Source of the DNA: BOG-908 sp965198855
GTDB taxonomy: Bacteria; Pseudomonadota; Alphaproteobacteria; Acetobacterales; Acetobacteraceae
Assembly: GCA_965198855.1 (NCBI GenBank)
Contig: CBDAPZ010000001.1
Span: forward strand, 62,001 to 126,000
Reading direction: 5' to 3'
Length of the DNA: 64,000 nt
Position numbers and translations under genes: made by a program. This document shows positions 51,879 through 60,522 of the stretch, one piece after another. Within the stretch, counting starts at the first letter, position 1, and each line of letters starts with the position of its first letter. The notes under the pieces were generated by a model. It had not been told where the DNA came from, searched no databases, and saw only the letters and a program-made list of their open reading frames with translations.

Positions 51879-52010
51879 ATGACCGTTTCTTCCCGTCTCG
51901 TTGCTTTCGTTGCCGCCACGGCCATTACCGCCGTGACGTTCGCTGGACCGACCTTTGCGGCGCCGCGCCCCACGGCGCATCAAGCCGCCGGATCAGTAAT
52001 CAGCCATTAA
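51879..52010 (+). CDS. Small exported peptide (43 residues)
   Basis: MTVSSRLVAFVAATAITAV continues to a probable cleavage after TFAA, leaving a mature peptide of about 17 residues (PRPTAHQAAGSVISH). A strong TAGGAG site lies eight bases before ATG, and a sigma-54-like promoter lies 75 bases upstream. No family is recognised. The combination of promoter, ribosome-binding site and signal peptide makes it a likely real gene. Confidence 0.6.
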   Translation: MTVSSRLVAFVAATAITAVTFAGPTFAAPRPTAHQAAGSVISH

Positions 52011-52064
52011 AAATCGGGTGCGAGGCGGGCAATCGCCCCGCTTTCTCTTGCGCGAAGGCCTGCC

Positions 52065-53258
52065 TTACGCAGGCACCATCCGCCCGCGCCGCTCGACCCA
52101 CATCGACACGCACCAAATCAGAAAGCCGCCAAAAGCAAGCAGGCTTCCCACCCAGCCTGTCGAGGTCCACCCATACCCAGCAGCAATCGCCATGCCGCCA
52201 AGCCAGGGCCCGAGTGCATTGGCGGTGTTGAACGCCGAGTGGTTCAACGCCGCGGCCAGCGACTGGGCGTCTTCGGCCACATCCATCAGGCGTATCTGCA
52301 GCACCGTGGCCATGGCCACGCTCAGGCCGATCAACAGGATATCGGCGCTCACCAGCCAGATGTTCCAAGCTACCAACGAAAACAGTGCCAGGGTGAACGC
52401 CGCCCAAAGCAGCAGGAAGCCGGCGGTTGGCATCAGCGCACGATCGGCCGCAGCGGGCGCGACGAGGTTGCCAAGCGTCATGCCGACGCCGAACACGCAC
52501 AGCACCACCGGCACCACGGCCGGCGAGACATGGGTGACGGCCATCAAGGTGGAGGCAAGATAGGTGTAGACGGCGAACATGCCGCCGAAGCCGACCGCAC
52601 CTATGGCTAAGGTCAGCCACACCTGCGGCAGGCGCAGCGCGCGGAGTTCCCGCAGCGGGCTCGTATCCTGATGCGGCCGGTCCATTGGTGCGAACAGCGC
52701 CACCAGCGCCATCGTTACCATCCCTAACAGCGTCACCACGCCAAAACCCCAGCGCCAACCAGCCGCCTGCCCAAGCCAGTTCGATGCCGGCACCCCGATG
52801 ATGGTCGCCACCGTCAACCCCAGCATCACCCGCGAGACGGCCTGAACCCGACGGTTATCCGGCACCATGGAGGCAGCCATCAACGACGCGATGCCGAAAT
52901 AGGCGCCATGCGGCAGGCCGCTGAAAAAGCGGAACACCAGCATCCAGCCGTAGCTCGGCGCCAACGCGCTCAGCCCATTGCCAAGCGCGAACATCGCCAT
53001 AAATAGAATCAGCGTCGTCTTGCGCGGAAGTTTTGCCGAGATCACCGCCAGCAACGGGGCGCCCACCACTACACCAAGCGCATAGGCGCTGATGACGTGG
53101 CCGGCGCTGGGGACATCGATGCGCAGTCCGGCGGCCATGTAAGGCAGCAGGCTCATCGTTGCAAATTCGGTGGTGCCGATGGCAAAGCCGCCCATGGCAA
53201 GGGCGAAGAGGACCAGGGCAGGGCGCCCGCCAGGTCCGCGAGCCGTGTCGTTCATCAT
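52065..53258 (-). CDS. MFS transporter, DHA1/AraJ-like
   Basis: A 397-residue, 12-helix major facilitator protein. The start LFALAMGGFAIGTTEFATMSLLPYMA is typical of AraJ/YdeE/NepI-like sugar or nucleoside effluxers, and KLPRKTTLI is in the loop 2-3 position. Substrate unknown. ATG at 53258 is followed by a second ATG. It lies 209 bases from tRNA-Ala and converges on the small peptide gene. Confidence 0.88.
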   Translation of the reverse strand: MMNDTARGPGGRPALVLFALAMGGFAIGTTEFATMSLLPYMAAGLRIDVPSAGHVISAYALGVVVGAPLLAVISAKLPRKTTLILFMAMFALGNGLSALAPSYGWMLVFRFFSGLPHGAYFGIASLMAASMVPDNRRVQAVSRVMLGLTVATIIGVPASNWLGQAAGWRWGFGVVTLLGMVTMALVALFAPMDRPHQDTSPLRELRALRLPQVWLTLAIGAVGFGGMFAVYTYLASTLMAVTHVSPAVVPVVLCVFGVGMTLGNLVAPAAADRALMPTAGFLLLWAAFTLALFSLVAWNIWLVSADILLIGLSVAMATVLQIRLMDVAEDAQSLAAALNHSAFNTANALGPWLGGMAIAAGYGWTSTGWVGSLLAFGGFLIWCVSMWVERRGRMVPA

Positions 53259-53466
53259 CGGGTCGAAAGGCCTTCTTTCTTCACCCCATCTCACATCCCG
53301 GCCAGTCTGGTGGCGAAGCTGGGCGGGCACGGAACCTGCACCTCGTCCTGATGGCCGAGCCGGCAGGGTCGTCGCGACCGTTCAGCAGAACGGGTGTGGG
53401 CTGATGTGGGCACCGCAACTTCAAGATTTGAATGCTGTATCAAATCAAAGCACTAGACGCCGCCCA

Positions 53467-53542
53467 TGGTGGAGCCGAGGGGAATCGAACCCCTGACCTC
53501 CTGAATGCCATTCAGGCGCTCTCCCAACTGAGCTACGGCCCC
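53467..53542 (-). tRNA. tRNA-Ala (GGC)
   Basis: On the minus strand GGGGCCG (53542-53536) pairs with CGGCTCC; anticodon loop AT-GGC-AT reads GCC. The T-loop TTCGATT and encoded 3' CCA (53467-53469) are present, unlike the tRNA-Leu of this window. Confidence 0.97.
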
Positions 53543-53597
53543 ATGTCGCGGGAGCGCGCATATAACCGCCGGGCTGCGGGCGCGCAAGTGGGCGGCG

Positions 53598-54251
53598 TCA
53601 GGCTGCCCGGGCGTGCATATCCGGGTGGACGGCGAAATCGGCCTGCGTGGCCGTGCGGACGTCCTCGACAGAGACGCCCGGCGCCAGATCGACCAGGGTG
53701 AGGCCGGGGCGGGCCACGTCGAACACGCAGAGATCGGTCACGATCAGGTCGACTACGCCGGCCCCGGTGAGCGGCAACGTGCAGGCCTCCAGGATCTTCG
53801 GCTCGCCCTTGGCGGTGTGCTCCATCAGCACGACCACACGGCGGACGCCGGCCACCAGGTCCATCGCACCACCCATGCCCTTCACCATCTTGCCGGGCAC
53901 CATCCAATTCGCCAGGTCGCCGTTCTCCGCCACCTGCAGGGCGCCCAGGATGGAGAGCTGTATGTGGCCCCCTCGGATCATCGCAAAACTCTGGGCGCTG
54001 TCGAAATAGCTGGTCATCGGCAAGGCGGAGACGGTCTGCTTGCCGGCGTTGATCAGGTCGGCATCTTCCTCGCCCTCATAGGGGAAAGGGCCGATGCCGA
54101 GCATGCCGTTCTCGCTCTGCAGCACGATGTCCATGCCGGGCGGGATGTGGTTGGCAACCAGGGTCGGGATGCCGATGCCCAAATTGACGTAGAAACCGTC
54201 GCGCAATTCGCGCGCGGCGCGGGCGGCCATCTCGTCGCGTGTCCATGCCAT
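53598..54251 (-). CDS. scoB: 3-oxoacid CoA-transferase subunit B
   Basis: A 217-residue cytosolic subunit that with ScoA moves CoA from succinyl-CoA to acetoacetate. The active-site glutamate lies in QSENGMLGIGPFP (SENG motif). Motif VNLGIGIPTLVANHIP near the N-terminus is typical. It follows scoA by 11 bases. Confidence 0.93.
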   Translation of the reverse strand: MAWTRDEMAARAARELRDGFYVNLGIGIPTLVANHIPPGMDIVLQSENGMLGIGPFPYEGEEDADLINAGKQTVSALPMTSYFDSAQSFAMIRGGHIQLSILGALQVAENGDLANWMVPGKMVKGMGGAMDLVAGVRRVVVLMEHTAKGEPKILEACTLPLTGAGVVDLIVTDLCVFDVARPGLTLVDLAPGVSVEDVRTATQADFAVHPDMHARAA

Positions 54252-54262
54252 GGTGGCTCTCC

Positions 54263-54973
54263 TTAGGCCGCGCGTTTGCGGGTGGTGCGCTGCTCGATGC
54301 GGTTATCCACCTGGTCGAGCTTGATCAGACGTTTGACGAAGATGCCGGGGGTGATGATGTGGTCGGGGTCGAGCGTGCCGACCTCCACCAGATGCTCCAC
54401 TTCGGCCACCGTCATGCGAGCGGCGCTGGCCATCATCGGATTGAAATTGCGCGCCGTCATCCGGTAGACGAGGTTGCCCTCGGTATCGCCTGTCCAGGCA
54501 TGGATGACGGCGAGGTCCGCCACCAGGCCAGTTTCCATTACGTGGCGCTTGCCGTTGAACTCACGCTCCTCCTTGCCCTCGGCGATTTTCGTGCCGGCAC
54601 CGGTCGCGGTATAGAAGGCAGGGATGCCGGCGCCGCCGGCGCGGATGCGTTCGGCCAGCGTGCCCTGCGGGTTGAACTCGATCTCGAGTTCGCCGGCGAG
54701 ATACTGGTTCATGAACGTCTTGTTCTCGCCGACATACGAGCTGACCATGCGCTTGATCTGCCGCGTCTCCAGCAGCAGCCCGAGCCCGCAGCCATCGATG
54801 CCGGCATTGTTGGAGATGACGGTGAGGCTGGTGACGCCGCTCTCGCGGATCGCCAGAATGAGCGTGTTGGGAATGCCGCACAGGCCGAACCCGCCGGACA
54901 TGATGGTCATGCCGTCCTTCAGCACGCCGGCCAGCGCCGCGGCAGCGTCCGGAAACACTTTTTGCACCGCCAT
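54263..54973 (-). CDS. scoA: 3-oxoacid CoA-transferase subunit A
   Basis: A 236-residue subunit with the CoA-transferase signature GGFGLCGIPNTLI (about 27-39) and the segment SNNAGIDGCGLGLLL. It pairs with ScoB for ketone-body or acetoacetate use, and perhaps polyhydroxybutyrate turnover. It is 24 bases after maf on the same strand, and the three may share a transcript. Confidence 0.93.
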   Translation of the reverse strand: MAVQKVFPDAAAALAGVLKDGMTIMSGGFGLCGIPNTLILAIRESGVTSLTVISNNAGIDGCGLGLLLETRQIKRMVSSYVGENKTFMNQYLAGELEIEFNPQGTLAERIRAGGAGIPAFYTATGAGTKIAEGKEEREFNGKRHVMETGLVADLAVIHAWTGDTEGNLVYRMTARNFNPMMASAARMTVAEVEHLVEVGTLDPDHIITPGIFVKRLIKLDQVDNRIEQRTTRKRAA

Positions 54974-54997
54974 TTTGTATCTCTCCCCTACCCGCCT

Positions 54998-55609
54998 TCA
55001 GGTGCCGATCATATCGATCCTGCGCAGAAAGCCCAGAAGCGGCAGCAGGGGCAAGCCGAGAATGGCGCTGTAGTCGCCCTCGATCTGCGCAAAAAGCTGT
55101 ATGCCAGGCCCTTCCAGCCGGTAGGCACCGACGGCGCTCAGCAGGCCGTCGCCTTCGGCAGCCAGATACCACTCGAGGAAGGCGTCGGAAAACGATCGCA
55201 TGACCAGGCGGGGCGTCTCCAGGTGATGCCAGAGCACGAGGCCGTCGCGCAACGCAACGGTTGCCGTCTGCAGCACATGCGAACGGCCACGCAGGCGCTG
55301 AAGGTGCCGCCTCGCAGTATCGATGTCGGGAGGTTTGTCGAACCACTTGTCGTCGCACACCAGGATCTGGTCGCACCCGATGATCATGGCGGCCGGACGG
55401 TTGACCGCTGCGGCTTTGGCTTGCGCGAGCCTGAGTGCCGTTTCACCGGCACTCAGTCCGCTTGCCGTCGCATCACGCCTTATAATGCTTTCGTCGATGC
55501 CGGTCGGCGCCGACTCGAAGACCAGCCCCGCCTGCCTCAACAGCGCCTGTCTTGCGGACGAGGCGCTCGCAAGGATAAGCGGGGCGCTCTGCTGCTCAGC
55601 TTGCGTCAG
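54998..55609 (-). CDS. maf: Maf-family nucleotide pyrophosphatase, probable CTG start
   Basis: A 203-residue enzyme that hydrolyses non-canonical or methylated nucleoside triphosphates. The N-terminal Maf motif PLILASASSARQALL is present in frame, then GETALRLAQAKA and IIGCDQILVCDDK. No ATG, GTG or TTG precedes that motif in frame. The best start is CTG at 55607-55609, giving LTQAEQQSAPLILAS and a four-base CTGA overlap with the stop of the upstream DUF2076 gene. A start at internal TTG 55540 would remove the conserved N-terminus. Confidence 0.8.
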   Translation of the reverse strand: MTQAEQQSAPLILASASSARQALLRQAGLVFESAPTGIDESIIRRDATASGLSAGETALRLAQAKAAAVNRPAAMIIGCDQILVCDDKWFDKPPDIDTARRHLQRLRGRSHVLQTATVALRDGLVLWHHLETPRLVMRSFSDAFLEWYLAAEGDGLLSAVGAYRLEGPGIQLFAQIEGDYSAILGLPLLPLLGFLRRIDMIGT

Positions 55610-56442
55610 AAGCTGCCATCGTCGCCGCCGCCACCGCCGCCAGAACTGTCATCCCAGCCACCGCCGCTATCGCCGCCGCTGCTCGACCAGTCGCCGCTGC
55701 TGCTCGTATCGGCGGCCCCGCTGCCGGACCAACCATCGCCGCCAGTGCCCGGATCGGGTGCCGCACCTGCGCCAGACCACGGATCGGCGCCGGCAGCGCC
55801 ATCCTGCGGTCCATAGTTATTCACCACGGTCTCGTTGTTGACGACTTCACCGCCGCCGAAGCCCCCACCAAAGCCACCGCCGCCGAAACCGCCGCCTCCA
55901 AAACCGCCGCCATGGCCGGAGAACATGCTGGTGAGCGCGTCTGCCGCCAGCACGCCGCCGGCAACGCCAGCCGCCGTTGTCAGCGCAGAGCCGAGGAAGC
56001 CGGAGCCGCCGCTGCGGAACATGCCGGGCTGGTAGCCGGGCGGATAGGAAGGTTGCGGCGGCGGCGGCGCATATTGCGGCTGCTGCTGATAATTGGGGGC
56101 CTGCTGCTGATTGCCGCCGCCGAAGAGCCCACCGAAGAGGCCGCGCGATTGCTGCGACGCCTGCTGCTGCTGTTGCTGCGCTTGCTGCAGGCCATATTCC
56201 AGCTGCTTGATGCGGTTCTGCGCCTCGGCAAGGGCGGCTTCCTGCACGAAGGCCATCTGTGTGATGCGGTAGCGGGCGGACGGGTTGGCATTGAACTGGT
56301 CACCGATGAAACGATCGGCTTCGGGGTCGATGGTGGGCAGGGCCGTCTGTGTCGCGGGCACGCTGCCGCCGCTGCCGCCTTGCTGGGCGCCGCCGACGCG
56401 CGCGATGAAGCGGCCGATGATGTCGCGTTCTTCGGGTGTCAT
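55606..56442 (-). CDS. DUF2076 domain protein
   Basis: A 278-residue protein: a helical N-terminal part (MTPEERDIIGRFIARVGGAQ), a glutamine-rich coiled coil (about 85-100), a Pro/Gln-rich stretch, a short hydrophobic segment (about 150-172) and a Gly/Ser/Asp-rich tail with GGGFGG repeats. This is the DUF2076 pattern of periplasmic ligand-binding-like sensors or scaffolds; function unknown. ATG at 56442 follows AGAGG. The stop is coupled to maf. Confidence 0.85.
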   Translation of the reverse strand: MTPEERDIIGRFIARVGGAQQGGSGGSVPATQTALPTIDPEADRFIGDQFNANPSARYRITQMAFVQEAALAEAQNRIKQLEYGLQQAQQQQQQASQQSRGLFGGLFGGGNQQQAPNYQQQPQYAPPPPQPSYPPGYQPGMFRSGGSGFLGSALTTAAGVAGGVLAADALTSMFSGHGGGFGGGGFGGGGFGGGFGGGEVVNNETVVNNYGPQDGAAGADPWSGAGAAPDPGTGGDGWSGSGAADTSSSGDWSSSGGDSGGGWDDSSGGGGGGDDGSF

Positions 56443-56532
56443 GGGAAAGCCTCTTGGCCGTTGTTCAGGAAAGAACAGGTGGCAGCTTGACCGGTTGCGT
56501 TCAAGCGCTGTCGCCATCGCCGGTATCCGCGC

Positions 56533-56690
56533 AGAAAAGTCCGCCGGCCACTCGGCTCATGCCCCGAATGGCCGGCGGTTCAGAGATACGCCCTAAGCAC
56601 CTACCCTGCTCCGGGCGAAGCCGGAAGCCGCCCCGGGCGGCGGCGTGTTCCGGCCCGACCTGCTTACGGGTCCGTTCATGGAGAGCAGAA
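56533..56690 (-). ncRNA. Candidate structured RNA
   Basis: Read on the minus strand, the segment TGCTTA..GGG..CGT (complement of 56588-56599) pairs with ACG..CCC..TAAGCA (complement of 56661-56675), enclosing an apical hairpin GCCGGAA/TTCCGGC plus GCCGCC/GGCGGC. It is followed by a 10-bp stem CCGCCGGCCA/TGGCCGGCGG (56541-56578) and ACTTTTCT, an intrinsic terminator. The long irregular hairpin resembles 6S RNA in shape, but no sequence match was established. A leader of the DUF2076 gene is the alternative. Confidence 0.35.
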
Positions 56691-56728
56691 ATTAAAGCTT
56701 CTAAAAATTTCTTAAAACGCTGGATTGC

Positions 56729-57661
56729 TTGACCGCTTCGAGCCCGATTGCCGATAGTCGGGGTGTGGATCATCAGCCGGAACACAGCAAGGCAGGCGCG
56801 TTTCTGGCATGGCGCCGCGCACATGCCGTCGCACCTGGCACGCCGTGTGCGAATTGCGCCACAAGGCTGCAAGGCCCCTGGTGTCATGCGTGCGGCCAGG
56901 CGGCGACCGACTCGCATCGCCACGTGCATCACCTGATCGGCGAGACCTTCGAGAGCTTTTTCCATGCCGATGGCAGGCTTTGGCGCACCGCGCCGCGGCT
57001 GATCGCCGATCCGGACGGGCTGACGCGCGACTACCTGGCCGGCAGGCGGGCGTCGCAGGTGCCCCCGCTGCGCATGTTCCTGGTGGCCTTGTTCGTACTG
57101 TTCCTTGCCGGCAGTTGGTTGCGGGGCGGCGAGGGGGTGTTCGACATCCCGCCGTTGCCGCCGGCCGGTGAGACGGGATTGGCCGATGCCCATGTCGATC
57201 TCGGCTGGCTCTCGAGCCTCGGTACGCCGGCGGCGTCGTGGCTGAAGCCGCGGATCGGCGCAGCGCTCGCCCATCCGGACCGGCTGGGCGAGGCGATGAG
57301 TGCCAAGGCGCATGATTTCGCCTTCCTCATGCTACCGCTTTCGGCCGCCATACTGGCGCTGATTTTCGTCTTCCAACGACGCTTCGTCCTGTTCGATCAC
57401 TTCGTGTTCTCGATGCATTCGCTGGCCTTCCAGGGAGTCCTGATCAGCACGGTGATCCTAATGAAGATGGTCTCGGTGCATTTCGGCTGGCTGCTGCTAG
57501 CAGCCCCGGTCCACTTGTTCGTCCACATGCGCGGCACCTACGGCACAAGCGTGTTCGGCACGCTCGTGCGTATGGCGGTGCTGTTTTTCGCGACTGGTAT
57601 TGCCTTCGGGTTGCTGCTGGCGGGATTGCTGCTGGTAGGGCTGCAAGGGCTGCACGCGTAA
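56729..57661 (+). CDS. DUF3667 membrane protein
   Basis: A 310-residue protein with an N-terminal zinc-ribbon-like motif CANC..CHACGQ (about 40-56), a segment TFESFFHADGRLWRT typical of DUF3667, and four or five transmembrane helices (about 114-132, 200-216, 226-250, 255-270, 283-305). Function unknown. The start is uncertain: TTG at 56729 or GTG at 56765; both keep the cysteine motif. Confidence 0.8.
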   Translation: MTASSPIADSRGVDHQPEHSKAGAFLAWRRAHAVAPGTPCANCATRLQGPWCHACGQAATDSHRHVHHLIGETFESFFHADGRLWRTAPRLIADPDGLTRDYLAGRRASQVPPLRMFLVALFVLFLAGSWLRGGEGVFDIPPLPPAGETGLADAHVDLGWLSSLGTPAASWLKPRIGAALAHPDRLGEAMSAKAHDFAFLMLPLSAAILALIFVFQRRFVLFDHFVFSMHSLAFQGVLISTVILMKMVSVHFGWLLLAAPVHLFVHMRGTYGTSVFGTLVRMAVLFFATGIAFGLLLAGLLLVGLQGLHA

Positions 57662-57761
57662 TTTTGAACAATACCGTAACGACCGCTGAACCGGAGGCGG
57701 CCCGTTACGTTATTGCCACGTTGCCGGACGGGGGTTCGGCCCGCTTTAAGGAGAGACTACG

Positions 57762-57911
57762 ATGTCGCGTATCATCACTGCCGCTTTCACCGCCGCTCTG
57801 CTGCTGAGCAGCGCCACACTGCTGAGCGCTTGCAACACTGTCGCCGGTGCCGGGCAGGACGTGAGCAGCGCCGGTCACGCTGTCACTGGCGGCGCAGAAA
57901 GCGCCAAATAA
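57762..57911 (+). CDS. Entericidin-family lipoprotein
   Basis: A 49-residue lipoprotein precursor, MSRIITAAFTAALLLSS followed by the lipobox LLSAC and the entericidin-like NTVAGAGQDVSSAGHAV. Cleavage before the cysteine leaves a peptide of about 25 residues. Entericidins are small outer-membrane lipoproteins linked to envelope stress and bacteriolysis. ATG at 57762 follows AAGGAGAG. A hairpin at 57922-57961 (AGTCCCAGGG/CCCCTGGACT, GGAGTT/AACTCC) follows and probably ends the transcript. Confidence 0.88.
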   Translation: MSRIITAAFTAALLLSSATLLSACNTVAGAGQDVSSAGHAVTGGAESAK

Positions 57912-57920
57912 GCCGGCTTT

Positions 57921-57961
57921 AGAGTCCCAGGGTTTGGAGTTACGAACTCCAGCCCCTGGAC
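57921..57961 (+). terminator. Hairpin after the entericidin gene
   Basis: AGTCCCAGGG-TTTGGAGTT pairs with AACTCC-AGCCCCTGGACT around ACG. It lacks a T-run, so it may stabilise the mRNA end rather than terminate alone. Confidence 0.5.
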
Positions 57962-57970
57962 TTGCGGACG

Positions 57971-58129
57971 CTAGACCAGAAAATACCACAGCAGCGCCAA
58001 AAGTACCACCAGGCCGATACCAACCCGGGTCATGAATTTGATGACCGTATCCCAGAAGCGTATCCGGTCGGCGAGGAACGCTTCCTCTGTGACAGGCCCA
58101 GTGGGGGCAGTCGGCATCGTTTGGGCCAT
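57971..58129 (-). CDS. aa3-type cytochrome c oxidase subunit IV-like small membrane protein
   Basis: A 52-residue protein: polar N-terminus, the segment EEAFLADRIRFWDTVIKF, and one helix GIGLVVLLALLWYFLV at the end. This matches the bacterial aa3-oxidase subunit IV family (Pfam COX4_pro_2 type), a single-helix accessory of the oxidase. ATG at 58129 follows GGAG. The main oxidase genes are not nearby; it lies 39 bases downstream of purN on the opposite-end position. Confidence 0.75.
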   Translation of the reverse strand: MAQTMPTAPTGPVTEEAFLADRIRFWDTVIKFMTRVGIGLVVLLALLWYFLV

Positions 58130-58167
58130 GAAAATGCGCTCCGGCAGCTTCGGGAGTATGCGATCTC

Positions 58168-58770
58168 TTAGGGCGTGATAGGCCCTGTCGGCAAGCTGGC
58201 CAGGTAATTTTTCAGCGCTCGCGGGTAGAGGCGGTGTTCCTCTGCCAGAACACGGGCCGACAATCTTTCCTCGTCGTCTCCTGACAAGACCGGCACCCGT
58301 GCCTGTGCGACGATCGGACCTTCATCCATACCGACGGTCACTAGATGCACGGTGCAACCATGGTGATCCACACCAGCGGCCAAAGCACGGGCATGGGTGT
58401 GTAGCCCGGGAAATGCCGGTAGAAGACTAGGATGGATGTTCAGCATGCGGCCTTGCCAACGATCCACCAGCCAAGGGGTCAGCAGGCGCATATAGCCGGC
58501 GAGACAGACGATCTCCACGTCATGCTGCCGTAGGGCTTCGTCGATGGCGTGCTCATGGGCGACGCGGTCGCGACCGAAGGGGCGGTGATCGATCGCCGCC
58601 GCCGGAACATCCCGATCCTGTGCCAGGGCCAGACCCGGGGCATCGGGGTTGTTGGAGAGCACTACGGCGATACGGGCGGGATAGGCTTCGGACGCGGCGG
58701 CCTCAATCAGCGCCGTCATGTTGCTGCCGCGGCCGCTGATCAGAATCCCAACCGGTGTTTTGGCGCTCAC
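58168..58770 (-). CDS. purN: Phosphoribosylglycinamide formyltransferase
   Basis: A 200-residue cytosolic enzyme that formylates GAR with 10-formyl-tetrahydrofolate in purine synthesis. Motifs: GILISGRGSNMTALIEA, LAGYMRLL, the catalytic NIHPSLLPAFPG and the HLVTVGMDEGPIVAQ with its aspartate. GTG at 58770 overlaps the purM stop as GTGA. Confidence 0.96.
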   Translation of the reverse strand: MSAKTPVGILISGRGSNMTALIEAAASEAYPARIAVVLSNNPDAPGLALAQDRDVPAAAIDHRPFGRDRVAHEHAIDEALRQHDVEIVCLAGYMRLLTPWLVDRWQGRMLNIHPSLLPAFPGLHTHARALAAGVDHHGCTVHLVTVGMDEGPIVAQARVPVLSGDDEERLSARVLAEEHRLYPRALKNYLASLPTGPITP

Positions 58771-59822
58771 GCGTGGAAAAAGCCGCTCGGCAGCTCGAAG
58801 CGCAATCCAGCCGCGCCCTCGCTCGCTTCGACATGACCCAGCACGCACGCCGTGTCGCCGAGCGATTCGAGGCACGCCAGGGCCGCGTCCGGATCGCGCA
58901 CCACCAGCACCATGCCGATGCCGCAATTGAACACGCGGAACATCTCGGCATCGGCGACTCCGCCGGTCTCGGCCAGCCAGGAGAACACTGGTGGCACCGG
59001 CCACGGTCGGTCGATTACGGCCACGGTGCCGTCGAGCATCACACGCGGCAGATTGCCCGGAAGGCCGCCGCCGGTGATGTGGGCGGCCGCCTGCAGCAAG
59101 CCGGCACGATGCAACGCGAGGACCTGATGTACATAGAGGCGGGTAGGTATCATCAGCGCCTCGGCGACTGTCACCTCTGACGCCCATGGGGCACCTTCGG
59201 TCCAGCGCAGCCCTGCCTCGCTGCAGATGCGCCGGACCAGCGAGAAGCCGTTCGAGTGCACGCCATTGCTGAGCAGGCCGATCAGAGTGTCGCCGACGGC
59301 TACCTCACCTGGCAGCAAGCGACCGCGCTCGGCAGCACCCACGGCAAACCCTGCCAGGTCGAAATGGCCCGCGGCATACATGCCGGGCATTTCCGCCGTC
59401 TCGCCGCCCACCAGCGCGCAGCCGCTGAGCCGGCAGCCTTCGGCAATGCCGTGCACCACGCGGGACGCATCGCCGACCGAGAGTGCTCCGGTGGCGAAAT
59501 AGTCGAGGAAGAACAGCGGCTCGGCGCCCTGCACCACCAGGTCGTTCACGCACATCGCCACCAGGTCGATGCCGACGGCATCGTGCATGCCGCTCTCAAT
59601 TGCGACCATCAGCTTGGTGCCGACACCGTCGGTGGACGAGACCAGGATGGGGTCGATGTAGCCGGCCGCCTTCAGGTCGAACAAGGCGCCAAAGCCGCCA
59701 AGCCCGCCGAGCACCCCGGGACGCATGGTGGCGGCGGCAGCGGGTTTGATCGCATCGACGAGGGCCTCACCGGCCTCGATGTCCACTCCGGCCTCGCGGT
59801 AGTTGACCAAGGCGGCCTCCAT
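58767..59822 (-). CDS. purM: Phosphoribosylformylglycinamidine cyclo-ligase
   Basis: A 351-residue ATP-dependent enzyme that closes the imidazole ring of AIR. Motifs: GGFGALFDL, LVSSTDGVGTKLMVA, GIDLVAMCVNDL and HITGGGLPGNLPR are characteristic. It is translated with purN through the four-base overlap. ATG at 59822 begins the conserved YREAGVDIEAGEALV region. Confidence 0.97.
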   Translation of the reverse strand: MEAALVNYREAGVDIEAGEALVDAIKPAAAATMRPGVLGGLGGFGALFDLKAAGYIDPILVSSTDGVGTKLMVAIESGMHDAVGIDLVAMCVNDLVVQGAEPLFFLDYFATGALSVGDASRVVHGIAEGCRLSGCALVGGETAEMPGMYAAGHFDLAGFAVGAAERGRLLPGEVAVGDTLIGLLSNGVHSNGFSLVRRICSEAGLRWTEGAPWASEVTVAEALMIPTRLYVHQVLALHRAGLLQAAAHITGGGLPGNLPRVMLDGTVAVIDRPWPVPPVFSWLAETGGVADAEMFRVFNCGIGMVLVVRDPDAALACLESLGDTACVLGHVEASEGAAGLRFELPSGFFHA

Positions 59823-59964
59823 CTGGTTGTCGGGCTGCAGTTACCAGTTGTCCGGCGTGGTGTTCCAGTGCCAAAGACGCGTGCGCATCGCCGCACTGGC
59901 AACTCGGAACTGGTAGCTGGCAACTCGGTGGCTGGTTCGTTTAGGGTAGCGGCAATGGACACCC

Positions 59965-60522
59965 ATGCCCGATAGCGGGATCGAGCCCGGCAACGCGCTG
60001 GTCACCCTGCCCAACATCATCAGCTTTGCACGGCTTTGCGCGGTGCCGCTGGCCATTTGGTTGGTTTTGCATCAGCGTTTTCCGTTGGCTTTCCTGCTGT
60101 TCGCGCTGGCCGGAATTTCGGATGCGGTCGATGGCTGGCTGGCACGCCGCCAAGGCGGCACGATGCTGGGCTCGATCCTCGATCCGCTGGCAGACAAGGC
60201 CCTGATGGTAGGCATGTATGTCACCCTGGCTGTCATCGGGCAGTTGCCCGACTGGCTGGCGATCCTCGTGGTGTTCCGCGATATGGTGATCGTCGGCGGC
60301 GTCCTGCTGCTGTGGATGACCAGCCACCCGATGCAGATACGGCCGATGGAAATCTCCAAGGCGAATACCGCGCTGCAGATCGCGCTCGTGGCCGTCGTGC
60401 TGGGCCTGGATGCTGCGGGCCTCGAGGGGAGTGTGCTGCGGCTGGTGATGGTGATCCTGGTGACCGGCAGCACGCTGCTGTCCGGCGGTGCCTATGTGAC
60501 GCGGGTGGCGCGGCTGCCATGA
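59965..60522 (+). CDS. CDP-alcohol phosphatidyltransferase (PgsA-like)
   Basis: A 185-residue membrane enzyme with the family signature DG-x2-AR-x8-G-x3-D-x3-D seen as DAVDGWLARRQGGTMLGSILDPLADK (quoted in part). It probably makes phosphatidylglycerophosphate from CDP-diacylglycerol. The stop overlaps the next gene (ATGA), and it is divergent from purM. Confidence 0.9.
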   Translation: MPDSGIEPGNALVTLPNIISFARLCAVPLAIWLVLHQRFPLAFLLFALAGISDAVDGWLARRQGGTMLGSILDPLADKALMVGMYVTLAVIGQLPDWLAILVVFRDMVIVGGVLLLWMTSHPMQIRPMEISKANTALQIALVAVVLGLDAAGLEGSVLRLVMVILVTGSTLLSGGAYVTRVARLP

